From Aliamphritea hakodatensis (GTDB lineage: Bacteria > Pseudomonadota > Gammaproteobacteria > Pseudomonadales > Balneatricaceae), in contig NZ_AP025281.1 in the NCBI RefSeq assembly GCF_024347195.1, forward strand, positions 4,340,001 to 4,404,000: 64,000 bases of DNA, written 5' to 3'. Numbering within the stretch: position 1 is the stretch's first letter; every line of letters begins with the position of its first letter. The translations under genes were made by a program, and so were the position numbers. The notes under the pieces were generated by a model. That model searched no databases and had not been told where the DNA came from. It saw only the letters and a program-made list of their open reading frames with translations. Below, in pieces: positions 50,293-58,461 of this stretch.

Positions 50293-52479
50293 ATGAATTC
50301 CCGCATGAATTATTCTGTGCTGGCGCTGGCTGTTTGTGGGGCAAATACAGCCCTGGCAGCTGACACACCGGATACACCAGATACAACAGTCCGGCAAGAC
50401 ACCGTCGTCATTAATGCCAGGGCGCCGGGTTACGCTGAAACCGGCTCAGCCAGTGCTAACAAGTCTTCACGCCCTGTCAGCGATTCACCCTACTCAATTT
50501 CCATCATCAATCAGACTCAGCTGAAGGACACAGGCGCCCAAACCCTGCAGGATTCCCTGACCTATAACGCGGGTGTCTTTGCCGGTGAATTCGGTGTCGA
50601 CAGCCGGACGGATACTGCGGTCATCCGTGGCGCCGGCGTGTCTTACTATCTGGATGGCCTGCGTACTGACTTTGGTCACTATAACCGGGCCCGTATCGAC
50701 CTCTATACACTGGATAACATCCAGGTACTGAAAGGCCCGGGATCTTCCCTGTATGGTCAGGGGTCTCTGGGGGGCATTGTCGCTGCAGAAACAAAGACAC
50801 CTGCGGGAGAGGAGCGGACCGAACTCTGGCTGCAGGCCGGTAACCGCAATCGTGCCCAGATCGGTATTGATACTCAGGGCAACGTCACAGGCCGTGACGA
50901 CCTGAGCTACCGTCTGGTGGCGTTAGGCCGCAATGCGGACCAGCAGGTTGATCATGTTGAAGACAACCGTCTGCTGATTAACCCGTCCCTGCGCTGGCAG
51001 ATCAACGAAGATGCAGATCTGACCGTCATCGCACTGACTCAGCGTGATAAGTCAGGTTCCACCCTGCAATTTCTGCCGCAGGCAAGCACCATCGGCCTGC
51101 CGGAAAGTCAGCGCTTACCGACCAGCACCTTCCTGGGGCATCCTGATTTCGATAAGTACGATACCGGAACGGATTCCATCACGCTGAAATTCAACCAGAA
51201 AATTAACGATACCTGGAAGTACAGCACGAATTTTCGGCATCTGAAAGGCGAGGGTAATTACCACAGCCAGTACGCGATTTCCAAGCCAGGCATCATTAAT
51301 GCTCTGGTTGCGCAGGGCCAGACAAGGGCTTTCGCAACCGCCGCTATCAACGGGCAGTTCCCGGGTAATAATGTGCCAGTGCTGTCTGAAGTGATCGAGC
51401 GTAAACTGAGCTCGACGGTCTGGGATCACCAACTGATCAGCAACTTCACCACAGGTGCAGCAGAGCACGAGCTGATCCTGGGTGCCGATCTGAGCCGTAA
51501 CAAACTGGAAGAAGACCGCTGGAATAACCAGACCGCATTGCTGACCGCAATCCAGACCAATGACGCCGCGACACTGGCGACCTTACAGGTTGATCCGTTC
51601 AATCCGAATCCGAGCCTGCCAACCAATGTAAACATCACTAAGCGGCCAACCAACACACTGAAGCAGGAAGGTATTTATGTTCAGGACAGTATCCGCATTC
51701 ATCAGTGGGATTTGAATGCTGGCCTGCGCTGGACCCATTACTCCAGCAAGTTTGATAACGGTACCAGAACGTCTGACAGTCAGGTCTCCGGCCGCCTGGG
51801 TGCGCTGTATAACTTTAACAACGGTGTATCACCGTACATCAGCGTGGCAACCGCCTTCGAACCGACAGCCGGCAGCGACAGCAACGGCAATCCGTTTAAG
51901 GCACAGGAAAATATCCAGTATGAAGCCGGTATCAAGTTCCAGCCGGACAGCAGCCTGTCACTGAATACTGCCATCTATCACACCACCGAAGAAAACCGTC
52001 TGGAACGTGATCCGAATAACCCACTGCTGGGCAGCCGTATTCAGCTGGAAGAAGTTACAATCAAAGGCTTCGAAGCTGAACTGCGTAAAGACTGGGACCG
52101 TTTCAGTCTGCTGGCCAACTATACCCACGCCAAGACTGAAGTCACCAAGGACAGCACCGGCAAGTTCCTGAACAATGAACTGGCTGGCCGGCCGAAAGAT
52201 ATGGCTTCCGTATTCGGTAAATACCGCGTGAACGAAGCGCTGGAAGTCGGTCTGGGCAGCCGCTTTATCGGCTCCAGCGACAACGGTCTGGGCACCCTGC
52301 GTACCCCATCAGTAACGCTGTACGATGCGCTGGCCAGCTATGACATTGCTGACTGGCAACTGTCTCTGAACGTACGTAACCTGGCAGATAAAGAATTCAT
52401 CTCTTCCTGTAGCGGCGACAGCGCCTGTTACTACGGTGAACGCCGGACCATACTGGTTAACGCCCGTTACGAGTTCTGA
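50293..52479 (+). CDS. TonB-dependent siderophore receptor
   Basis: A 728-residue outer-membrane receptor with signal peptide (residues 1-23, ANTALAAD), then a TonB-box-like stretch DTVVINARAP. The plug domain spans about 50-170 (PYSISIINQTQLKDTGAQTLQDSL, and IQVLKGPGSSLYGQGSLGGIVAAETKTP). A 22-strand barrel ends with the aromatic C-terminus ILVNARYEF. The plug wording is that of ferric-hydroxamate/siderophore receptors. A CSGDSAC loop close to the C-terminus may form a disulfide. AAGGAAC precedes the ATG. Together with the two preceding genes it forms an iron-siderophore module. Confidence 0.95.
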   Translation: MNSRMNYSVLALAVCGANTALAADTPDTPDTTVRQDTVVINARAPGYAETGSASANKSSRPVSDSPYSISIINQTQLKDTGAQTLQDSLTYNAGVFAGEFGVDSRTDTAVIRGAGVSYYLDGLRTDFGHYNRARIDLYTLDNIQVLKGPGSSLYGQGSLGGIVAAETKTPAGEERTELWLQAGNRNRAQIGIDTQGNVTGRDDLSYRLVALGRNADQQVDHVEDNRLLINPSLRWQINEDADLTVIALTQRDKSGSTLQFLPQASTIGLPESQRLPTSTFLGHPDFDKYDTGTDSITLKFNQKINDTWKYSTNFRHLKGEGNYHSQYAISKPGIINALVAQGQTRAFATAAINGQFPGNNVPVLSEVIERKLSSTVWDHQLISNFTTGAAEHELILGADLSRNKLEEDRWNNQTALLTAIQTNDAATLATLQVDPFNPNPSLPTNVNITKRPTNTLKQEGIYVQDSIRIHQWDLNAGLRWTHYSSKFDNGTRTSDSQVSGRLGALYNFNNGVSPYISVATAFEPTAGSDSNGNPFKAQENIQYEAGIKFQPDSSLSLNTAIYHTTEENRLERDPNNPLLGSRIQLEEVTIKGFEAELRKDWDRFSLLANYTHAKTEVTKDSTGKFLNNELAGRPKDMASVFGKYRVNEALEVGLGSRFIGSSDNGLGTLRTPSVTLYDALASYDIADWQLSLNVRNLADKEFISSCSGDSACYYGERRTILVNARYEF

Positions 52480-52496
52480 TAAAACCGCAACGCAAA

Positions 52497-52530
52497 AAAA
52501 AGCCGGACTGCCTGAGCAGCCCGGCTTTAA
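52497..52530. terminator. Terminator between the TonB receptor and LysE genes
   Basis: AAAGCCGG pairs with CCGGCTTT, with an inner CTGC/GCAG stem, and is preceded by an A run. It sits between convergent genes and can serve both. Confidence 0.75.
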
Positions 52531-52577
52531 GCCCCTGCAAAAGGCTTAAACCTGTCTGTTATCTCACCGGATAACAC

Positions 52578-53180
52578 TTAAATCGCAATCTTCAGCGCCA
52601 GCCCCAGCAAGACCACCCCGCTGACTTTATCCACCGTTGCAGCGCCTTTCTGCATTTTTGTCAGCAGGCCGGTGCGCGCCAGCAATACGGTCAGAAGTAT
52701 GTACCAGCCGGAATCAATCACAGTGACGGTAGACAACATGATCAGCTTGTCGGCCAGCAGCAGATCCGCCGACACAAACTGTGAAAACAGTGCAATGAAG
52801 AATACCGCCAGCTTCGGGTTCAGCACCGACACCATCAGGCCATCCCAGGCAGCCGCGGACACCGGTACCTGCTGGCCGTCAAGTGCCATCTGACCGCCTT
52901 TGGAACGCAGCGCCTTAATGCCCAGCCAGGCCAGATAAGCCGCGCCCACATAGGTAATTACCTGAAAAATCTGCGGGGTTTCGACCACCAGAACCGCCAG
53001 CCCCCAGATCGTCAGCATGGCCCACATCGCCACCCCGATGGCATGGCTCAGGGCCGCAACGACCGCATGGCGGGTACTGTTACTCAACGCATGACGCAGC
53101 ACCACTGCCAGACTGGGGCCCGGCGACATCGCCCCCAGACAACATACCGCCACCAGTGATAACCAGGTTATTAAACTCAT
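52578..53180 (-). CDS. LysE-family exporter
   Basis: A 200-residue, six-helix exporter with the family motif MSPGPSLAVVLRHALSNSTRHAV near residue 20 and YVGAAYLAWLGIKALRSKG near 75. SVLNPKLAVFFIALFSQFV is the conserved mid segment. Predicted amino-acid or homoserine-lactone efflux, substrate unknown. It lies 83 bases downstream of a LysR gene on the same strand. LysE exporters are often controlled by LysR proteins, but the two are not divergent here, so control is only possible. Confidence 0.88.
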   Translation of the reverse strand: MSLITWLSLVAVCCLGAMSPGPSLAVVLRHALSNSTRHAVVAALSHAIGVAMWAMLTIWGLAVLVVETPQIFQVITYVGAAYLAWLGIKALRSKGGQMALDGQQVPVSAAAWDGLMVSVLNPKLAVFFIALFSQFVSADLLLADKLIMLSTVTVIDSGWYILLTVLLARTGLLTKMQKGAATVDKVSGVVLLGLALKIAI

Positions 53181-53263
53181 TGCACCACACCTACCTGAAT
53201 TCTTAATGCTGGCAGTGTAGTGGCTCAGACACTATGCGAGAAATGCATTTTTCTTATAGAACA

Positions 53264-54193
53264 CTATGATTTCAAATCATACTCGTGCGGAGAATAGAGC
53301 GACGCCTTGATCTGACCGGCAATACATTCCCGCAGCCAGCGGTGTGCCGGATCGGCATCATGCAGTTCGTGCCAGTAGAGGTAGTAATTAAACGCCGGCG
53401 CAGCCACCGGCAATTCACGGAAGGTGAGCGGATAGAGCGCAGCCGCATTACGGGCGATATGTGCCGGCGTGATCAGTAACATATCGCTGCCTGCCAGCGC
53501 CGGAAAGGCCGCGGCAAAGAAAGGCACCTCGTAGCGCACCCGGCGCTGTTTACCCTGACGTGTCAGCAAACGGTCAAAGAAAGAGTCCTTATCGCCGCCA
53601 CTGCTTAACTGCAGGAACGGATACGCCAGCATGTCATCCAGTTCAAAGCCATTCTGACGGGCCAGCGGGTGATCTTCAGCCAGCAGACAGACCGGCGAAT
53701 CCTGCCCCATGTGCAGACTACAAAGACTCTCAGCGCTGTCCAGGCTGACCGTAGAGACCAGATCCAGCGCCAGTTGCCCGACCTTATTAAGCCAGTCCGG
53801 CTGCCACATGCGATAGGCAATATCGATCTGCGGAGCCTGCAGCGCCAACTGCTGCAGAATGTCAGGAAAAATAAACTGTGCAACATAATCGCTGCAGGCA
53901 AAACTGAAACGGCGCTGACAGGCCGCCGGATCAAATACCGGGGTCTGCTTCAGTTCACCGATCTGACCCAGAATATCCTGCACCCGGGGCAGCAGTTGTT
54001 TTGCCCGGGTGCTTAACAGGTATTCATTGCCGTCACGGATCAGCAGCGGATCATCAAAGTAGTCCCGTAACTGCCCCAGTTGCCGGCTCATGGCCGACTG
54101 GGTCAGGTGAAGCTGATCAGCCGCCCGGGTAACATTCCGGGTTTGCAATAATACCTGTAACGCCTTAAGCAGATTAAGGTTTAAATGATCCAT
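53264..54193 (-). CDS. LysR-family regulator upstream of the LysE gene
   Basis: A 309-residue LysR protein. The helix-turn-helix lies in residues 1-62 (LLKALQVLLQTRNVTRAADQLHLTQSAMSRQLGQLRDYF), of the NodD-like or LeuO-like subtype, with RDGNEYLLSTRAKQLL after it. The effector domain begins near residue 90. It is transcribed toward the LysE-family gene with an 83-base gap, so possibly an operon or an independent regulator. The inducer is unknown. Confidence 0.88.
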   Translation of the reverse strand: MDHLNLNLLKALQVLLQTRNVTRAADQLHLTQSAMSRQLGQLRDYFDDPLLIRDGNEYLLSTRAKQLLPRVQDILGQIGELKQTPVFDPAACQRRFSFACSDYVAQFIFPDILQQLALQAPQIDIAYRMWQPDWLNKVGQLALDLVSTVSLDSAESLCSLHMGQDSPVCLLAEDHPLARQNGFELDDMLAYPFLQLSSGGDKDSFFDRLLTRQGKQRRVRYEVPFFAAAFPALAGSDMLLITPAHIARNAAALYPLTFRELPVAAPAFNYYLYWHELHDADPAHRWLRECIAGQIKASLYSPHEYDLKS

Positions 54194-54290
54194 AGAGGTT
54201 GCCAGCAGATAATCCGTTTAAGCGGTTATGGTACCTTAATTGCCCGTCTTGCAGCAGGTCTGTCCGTCCTGCTGTCACGGCCCGGTGCTT

Positions 54291-57200
54291 TCAGTTAACC
54301 CGGTAAGGTTTATAGCGGGCCAGCACCTCAGCCAGTTCATTAAACACATTATTCAGGTGTGCCAGTTCATTGCGGGCCTGCTCTTCATCTCCCCGGCTGT
54401 GCAGAGTTACCAGCTTTGCAGCCAGCGCCTGAAACTCAGTCTGGGCATCTGCCAGACGTTCCAGCCAGACCGGATCAAACACCTGTTCCTGACGGGCCCG
54501 GGTAATCCAGGCGCGGAAATGGCAGTTATCGGTTTCCATAATCGCCCAGGGATCGTCCTGCATACGCGGCGCCAGTATTTTCGCCTCGAAATTCTGATAC
54601 CAGTGTTTGGTGGTCAGCCGCAGTAGCTGAATCTTGTTGTCTTCATCACTGCGAATAATCTGCGAGAAACGCCGCCACTGGGCATTCGGCGAATATTCTT
54701 CTAACCAGCCGGGAATGTCGCTGGCCGGCATAGGCCGGGCAATGCCATAGCCCTGTGCCTCATTACAGCCCATGCTCAGCAGCATCAGACCATGTTCGGT
54801 GGTTTCCACACCTTCGGCAATCACATCCCGGTTAAAGGAGTCCGCCAGCCCCAGTACGCCGTCAATGATGGCGTAATCATTCGGATCCACCAGCATATCC
54901 CGGACAAAGCTCTGGTCAATTTTGATGGTACCGGCGGATAAACTGCGCAGGTGCGCCAGCGACGAATAGCCGGTGCCGAAGTCATCCAGGGCAATTTTCA
55001 CCCCCAGGGTATTCTGGCAATTGCGGATAATGTCACTGATCACGTCCAGATCACCCAATGCGCTGCTTTCCAGCACTTCCAGCTGCAGACACCCGGTATC
55101 AATATTGGCGTAACGGGCCAGTTGGGTGGCAAAGTTTTCCAGAAAACGGCCGGAACGCAGGTGATTGGAAGAGATGTTTATACTCACTTCCAGCGCCAGC
55201 CCCATGCTTGTCCAGTCACTGAGTTGTTGCAACGCTTCACTGATCACCCAGTCGCCGATCTGTATTTCCAGTTCAGAACCTTCCACCGCAGGTAAAAAAT
55301 AGAAGGGGGATAACAGGCCTTTTTCCGGATGCTGCCAGCGGATCAGCGCCTCAACCCCGAACACTTTACCGGTGCGCATGTTCACCTTTGGCTGGTAATG
55401 CAAGCAGAAGTGGCGCATATCCAGACTGGTGGCGATTTCATCCAGCAACTGATTTTGCTGAATCAGCTGCTGATCTTTCTCAGTATTGAAGAAATGGTAA
55501 CGGTTACGCCCCGCCAGCTTAGCCTGATACATAGACTGGTCAGCATGGCGCATCAGCGTATCCAGATCCGCATTATCATCAGGATAGAGCGTCACCCCGA
55601 CAGAGGCACTGATACTGATCACATGACCGTCAATCATATAGGGGTGAGACAGCAGACCGATAATCCGCTGCAGGATCGCTTCGCAATGCTCCAGAGACTC
55701 TATATCCCCCAGCAACATGGCGAATTCATCGCCCCCCTGCCGGGAGACAGTGTCCTCTTCCCGCAGGGTGGTATTGATGCGCTTGGCCACCTCGATAATC
55801 AGCTGATCGCCCACTTCATGACCATACTGATCGTTCACCGGTTTGAAATCATCCAGATCAAGGAAGCAGATCGCCAGCTGTTTACTGTGCCGTTTGCTGT
55901 GAGCTATCGCCTGGCGGAACCGGTCTGCAAACAGGGTCCGGTTAGGCAGCCGGGTCAGTTCATCATAGTGCGCCATCAGCCGCAGCTTATTTTCCTGTTC
56001 TTTATGCTGGGTAATATCCGACGCCAGCCCAACGTAGTTGATCACTTCTCCGCGGCTGTTACGCATTGCCGAAATTTTCATCAGTATGGCGTATATGTAA
56101 CCATCCTTATGGCGGTTCCAGATTTCCCCCTGCCAGTGACCATCGCTGCGCAAGTGCGCCCACAGGTCATCATAAAAGCTGCGGGGGTGCCGGCCGGAGC
56201 TGAGCAGCCCCGGGTTCTGACCAATCACTTCAGCAGCACTGTAACCGGTGAGTTCAGAGAAGCGGCCGTTCACTTCAACAATCGCCCCCTTAATGTCCGT
56301 CACCATGATTGACTCATGGGTTTCATTAAAAATACGGGCCGACAGCTGCAGTTTTTCATCGGTTTTATGGCGTTCAATTGCAATGGCCACCAGCTGCGCA
56401 GCAAACTCAATCAGCTTGATGTCTTCATCTTCCGGTGCGTGTGGCCGGCTATGATAAATCGCAAATGTCGCCAGCACCCTGTTATTCGCTCCCAGCACAG
56501 GTTCAGACCAGCATGCCCGGAGATTCGCCTTTTCGGTCAGCTCCAGGAATGGCGCCCAGTTCGGGTGATTATCGATATCGGAGACGATCATCCGTTCTCC
56601 GGTATAGGCTGCCCGCCCACAACTGCCGACCATTTCACCGATTTCAACGCCGTCAATGGCTTCGTTATAGAAAGCCGGCAGGTTCGGCCCGGCGCCGGTA
56701 TACAGCCGGTTGGTCTTTTCATCAAGCAACAGAACACTGCCCAGGCTTCCGGGGCTCTGCATTTCAATGGTTTCAATAATGGCTTCCAGAATGACTTCCA
56801 GCGAAGTACCTTCCAGCAAAAGTTCCAGAACCCGGTTCCGGGTCATATCCAGGGCTTCAATTTTCTTCTGCCGGGTGATATCCGTATTAATCCCGATAAC
56901 CCGGGACGGCTTACCGTCCGTCCACTCAACCGCTTCACCAATGCCCTGCTGCCACATCCAGCCACCGGCAGCCGTCTGAATACGGAACTCGGTTTCACAG
57001 GCTTCGCCATGATTCATCAGTCGGTCGAATTCTGCCAGTATCCGTGCCTTATCATCCGGGTGCAGCGCTGCTTCCCATACAGGCACAGTGAGCTTAAACG
57101 TCTGTGGATCGTACCCCAGCATCCGGGCATATTCATCGCTCACCAGTACATCCCCACTGGCCACATCAATATCAAACCAGGCCTGATGGGAGGCGCCCAT

Positions 57201-58124
57201 GGCAAGATTGAGACGTTTAAGGCTGTCATTCAGGGTGCGGGTGCGTTCATCAACCGTGACTTCCAGCATTGCATGGTTATTTTTCAACCGGCTGATAAGC
57301 ACTGAAATCAGGGTGATGAAACCGCAGAAAATCACCGCAATCATGATTTCCAGCGTTAACAGGAAACTGTCCAGATAGCCCTTCTCCGGAGACACCCGGA
57401 AAATCCACAGGCCGTTTGGCACCCGGATGTCATAACTCTCGAAATTAGCAATCAGGGGGGCTTCAGAACCGGCAATCAGCTCTTCTTTGCCACTGAGTGC
57501 ATCCAGCCGGGATAACTGATAGGCAAACCCGCCGGATTCCAGCCGGTACAGGGACGCCTGATCCAGGATTTCAGGAAAACGGATTAAGACAGAGGAGAAC
57601 CCCCAAAAGATGTTTTTGCCCTGCTGACCGGTCAAAAATACAGGTAAGCGACCGATTGCACCGACCCCGCCCTGCTTCAGCTCAAAAGGGCCTTCAAGGG
57701 TCAGCTGACCGGTTGCCCGGGCCAGGAATGCGGGTTTATTTTTGCTCTGATCACGTAACAGGTCATAACCGATCACCGCTTCATTACCCGCTTGCGGAAT
57801 GACCTCCCTGATCACCCCTGCCGGAGCCAGTTCCAGCGCAGATGCACCGCTGTAAAACGGCAACATTTCAGCCGCCAGCTCCCTGAACCCCCGGGTACTG
57901 CCATTTTGCATACGCACCATGGCCGCCACCGGATACGTCGCCGATAATGCCTGACTGATATTTGCCTCAATCAGGCTGACATAACTGGTTGAAAGCTTCT
58001 CCAGCAGCATATGTTTTTGCTGGTACCGGTAGTTTTCAACAAAATAAATGACGCAGCCGCTGATGATAACTGCCGCAAGCAAAATGAGCCGTATCATCAG
58101 CGAACGTTTAAGTTCGTATAGCAT
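54291..58124 (-). CDS. CHASE-PAS-GAF-PAS-GGDEF-EAL hybrid with CZB-like tail
   Basis: A 1277-residue inner-membrane c-di-GMP protein. Order: membrane helix (10-30), CHASE domain (about 45-230), second helix (about 260-280), PAS/PAC (about 300-415), GAF (about 425-590), PAS/PAC (about 600-720), GGDEF (about 730-890) with intact SRQGGDEF and REED inhibitory site. An EAL domain (about 905-1155) with VEALIRW and DDFGTGYSSL follows. The final 110 residues have DNCHFRAWI and spaced histidines (KLVTLHSR, LAHLNNVF), resembling a CZB zinc-binding four-helix domain. Both catalytic domains look competent, so output is context-dependent. CHASE suggests an extracellular ligand and CZB suggests zinc sensing. 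Confidence 0.88.
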   Translation of the reverse strand: MLYELKRSLMIRLILLAAVIISGCVIYFVENYRYQQKHMLLEKLSTSYVSLIEANISQALSATYPVAAMVRMQNGSTRGFRELAAEMLPFYSGASALELAPAGVIREVIPQAGNEAVIGYDLLRDQSKNKPAFLARATGQLTLEGPFELKQGGVGAIGRLPVFLTGQQGKNIFWGFSSVLIRFPEILDQASLYRLESGGFAYQLSRLDALSGKEELIAGSEAPLIANFESYDIRVPNGLWIFRVSPEKGYLDSFLLTLEIMIAVIFCGFITLISVLISRLKNNHAMLEVTVDERTRTLNDSLKRLNLAMGASHQAWFDIDVASGDVLVSDEYARMLGYDPQTFKLTVPVWEAALHPDDKARILAEFDRLMNHGEACETEFRIQTAAGGWMWQQGIGEAVEWTDGKPSRVIGINTDITRQKKIEALDMTRNRVLELLLEGTSLEVILEAIIETIEMQSPGSLGSVLLLDEKTNRLYTGAGPNLPAFYNEAIDGVEIGEMVGSCGRAAYTGERMIVSDIDNHPNWAPFLELTEKANLRACWSEPVLGANNRVLATFAIYHSRPHAPEDEDIKLIEFAAQLVAIAIERHKTDEKLQLSARIFNETHESIMVTDIKGAIVEVNGRFSELTGYSAAEVIGQNPGLLSSGRHPRSFYDDLWAHLRSDGHWQGEIWNRHKDGYIYAILMKISAMRNSRGEVINYVGLASDITQHKEQENKLRLMAHYDELTRLPNRTLFADRFRQAIAHSKRHSKQLAICFLDLDDFKPVNDQYGHEVGDQLIIEVAKRINTTLREEDTVSRQGGDEFAMLLGDIESLEHCEAILQRIIGLLSHPYMIDGHVISISASVGVTLYPDDNADLDTLMRHADQSMYQAKLAGRNRYHFFNTEKDQQLIQQNQLLDEIATSLDMRHFCLHYQPKVNMRTGKVFGVEALIRWQHPEKGLLSPFYFLPAVEGSELEIQIGDWVISEALQQLSDWTSMGLALEVSINISSNHLRSGRFLENFATQLARYANIDTGCLQLEVLESSALGDLDVISDIIRNCQNTLGVKIALDDFGTGYSSLAHLRSLSAGTIKIDQSFVRDMLVDPNDYAIIDGVLGLADSFNRDVIAEGVETTEHGLMLLSMGCNEAQGYGIARPMPASDIPGWLEEYSPNAQWRRFSQIIRSDEDNKIQLLRLTTKHWYQNFEAKILAPRMQDDPWAIMETDNCHFRAWITRARQEQVFDPVWLERLADAQTEFQALAAKLVTLHSRGDEEQARNELAHLNNVFNELAEVLARYKPYRVN

Positions 58125-58461
58125 TCATTACCTTCGGGTATACAAGCCTGCACAGCACTGCAGACAAAAATGCTCTCCCTGCAATCACTTATTAACCAGT
58201 CCGGCGCATTAAACACCTGTTTATACACGCGTGTCGCAGAGTATCGTGAATTTCCGGCGCCCGCCAGTCATCTGTTACCCATGCTGACCTGCAAAACGAG
58301 TGTTTTTACTGGCCACGCGCAGCGAAGATTAACTGAATCTGAACAATTTATTGATCCAGGTTAACAAAACCCGTCTTTACCCTCCGCACCGACGGACATT
58401 CAGATAGAATCGGTCGGCTAAAAATGCTCCTCAGGGACCCGGCATTGAAAAGTAGTCAGGT
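58125..58461. other. Intergenic region between two c-di-GMP genes
   Basis: The two flanking genes diverge, so this must hold both promoters. I see no palindrome, repeat or small gene that I can support. Confidence 0.4.

Noticed and set aside
55329..57305. Two long plus-strand frames (327 and 329 codons) opposite the GGDEF-EAL hybrid gene
   Set aside because: Antisense shadows of a GC-rich gene. No recognisable domain, histidine- and glutamine-rich composition typical of reverse frames.
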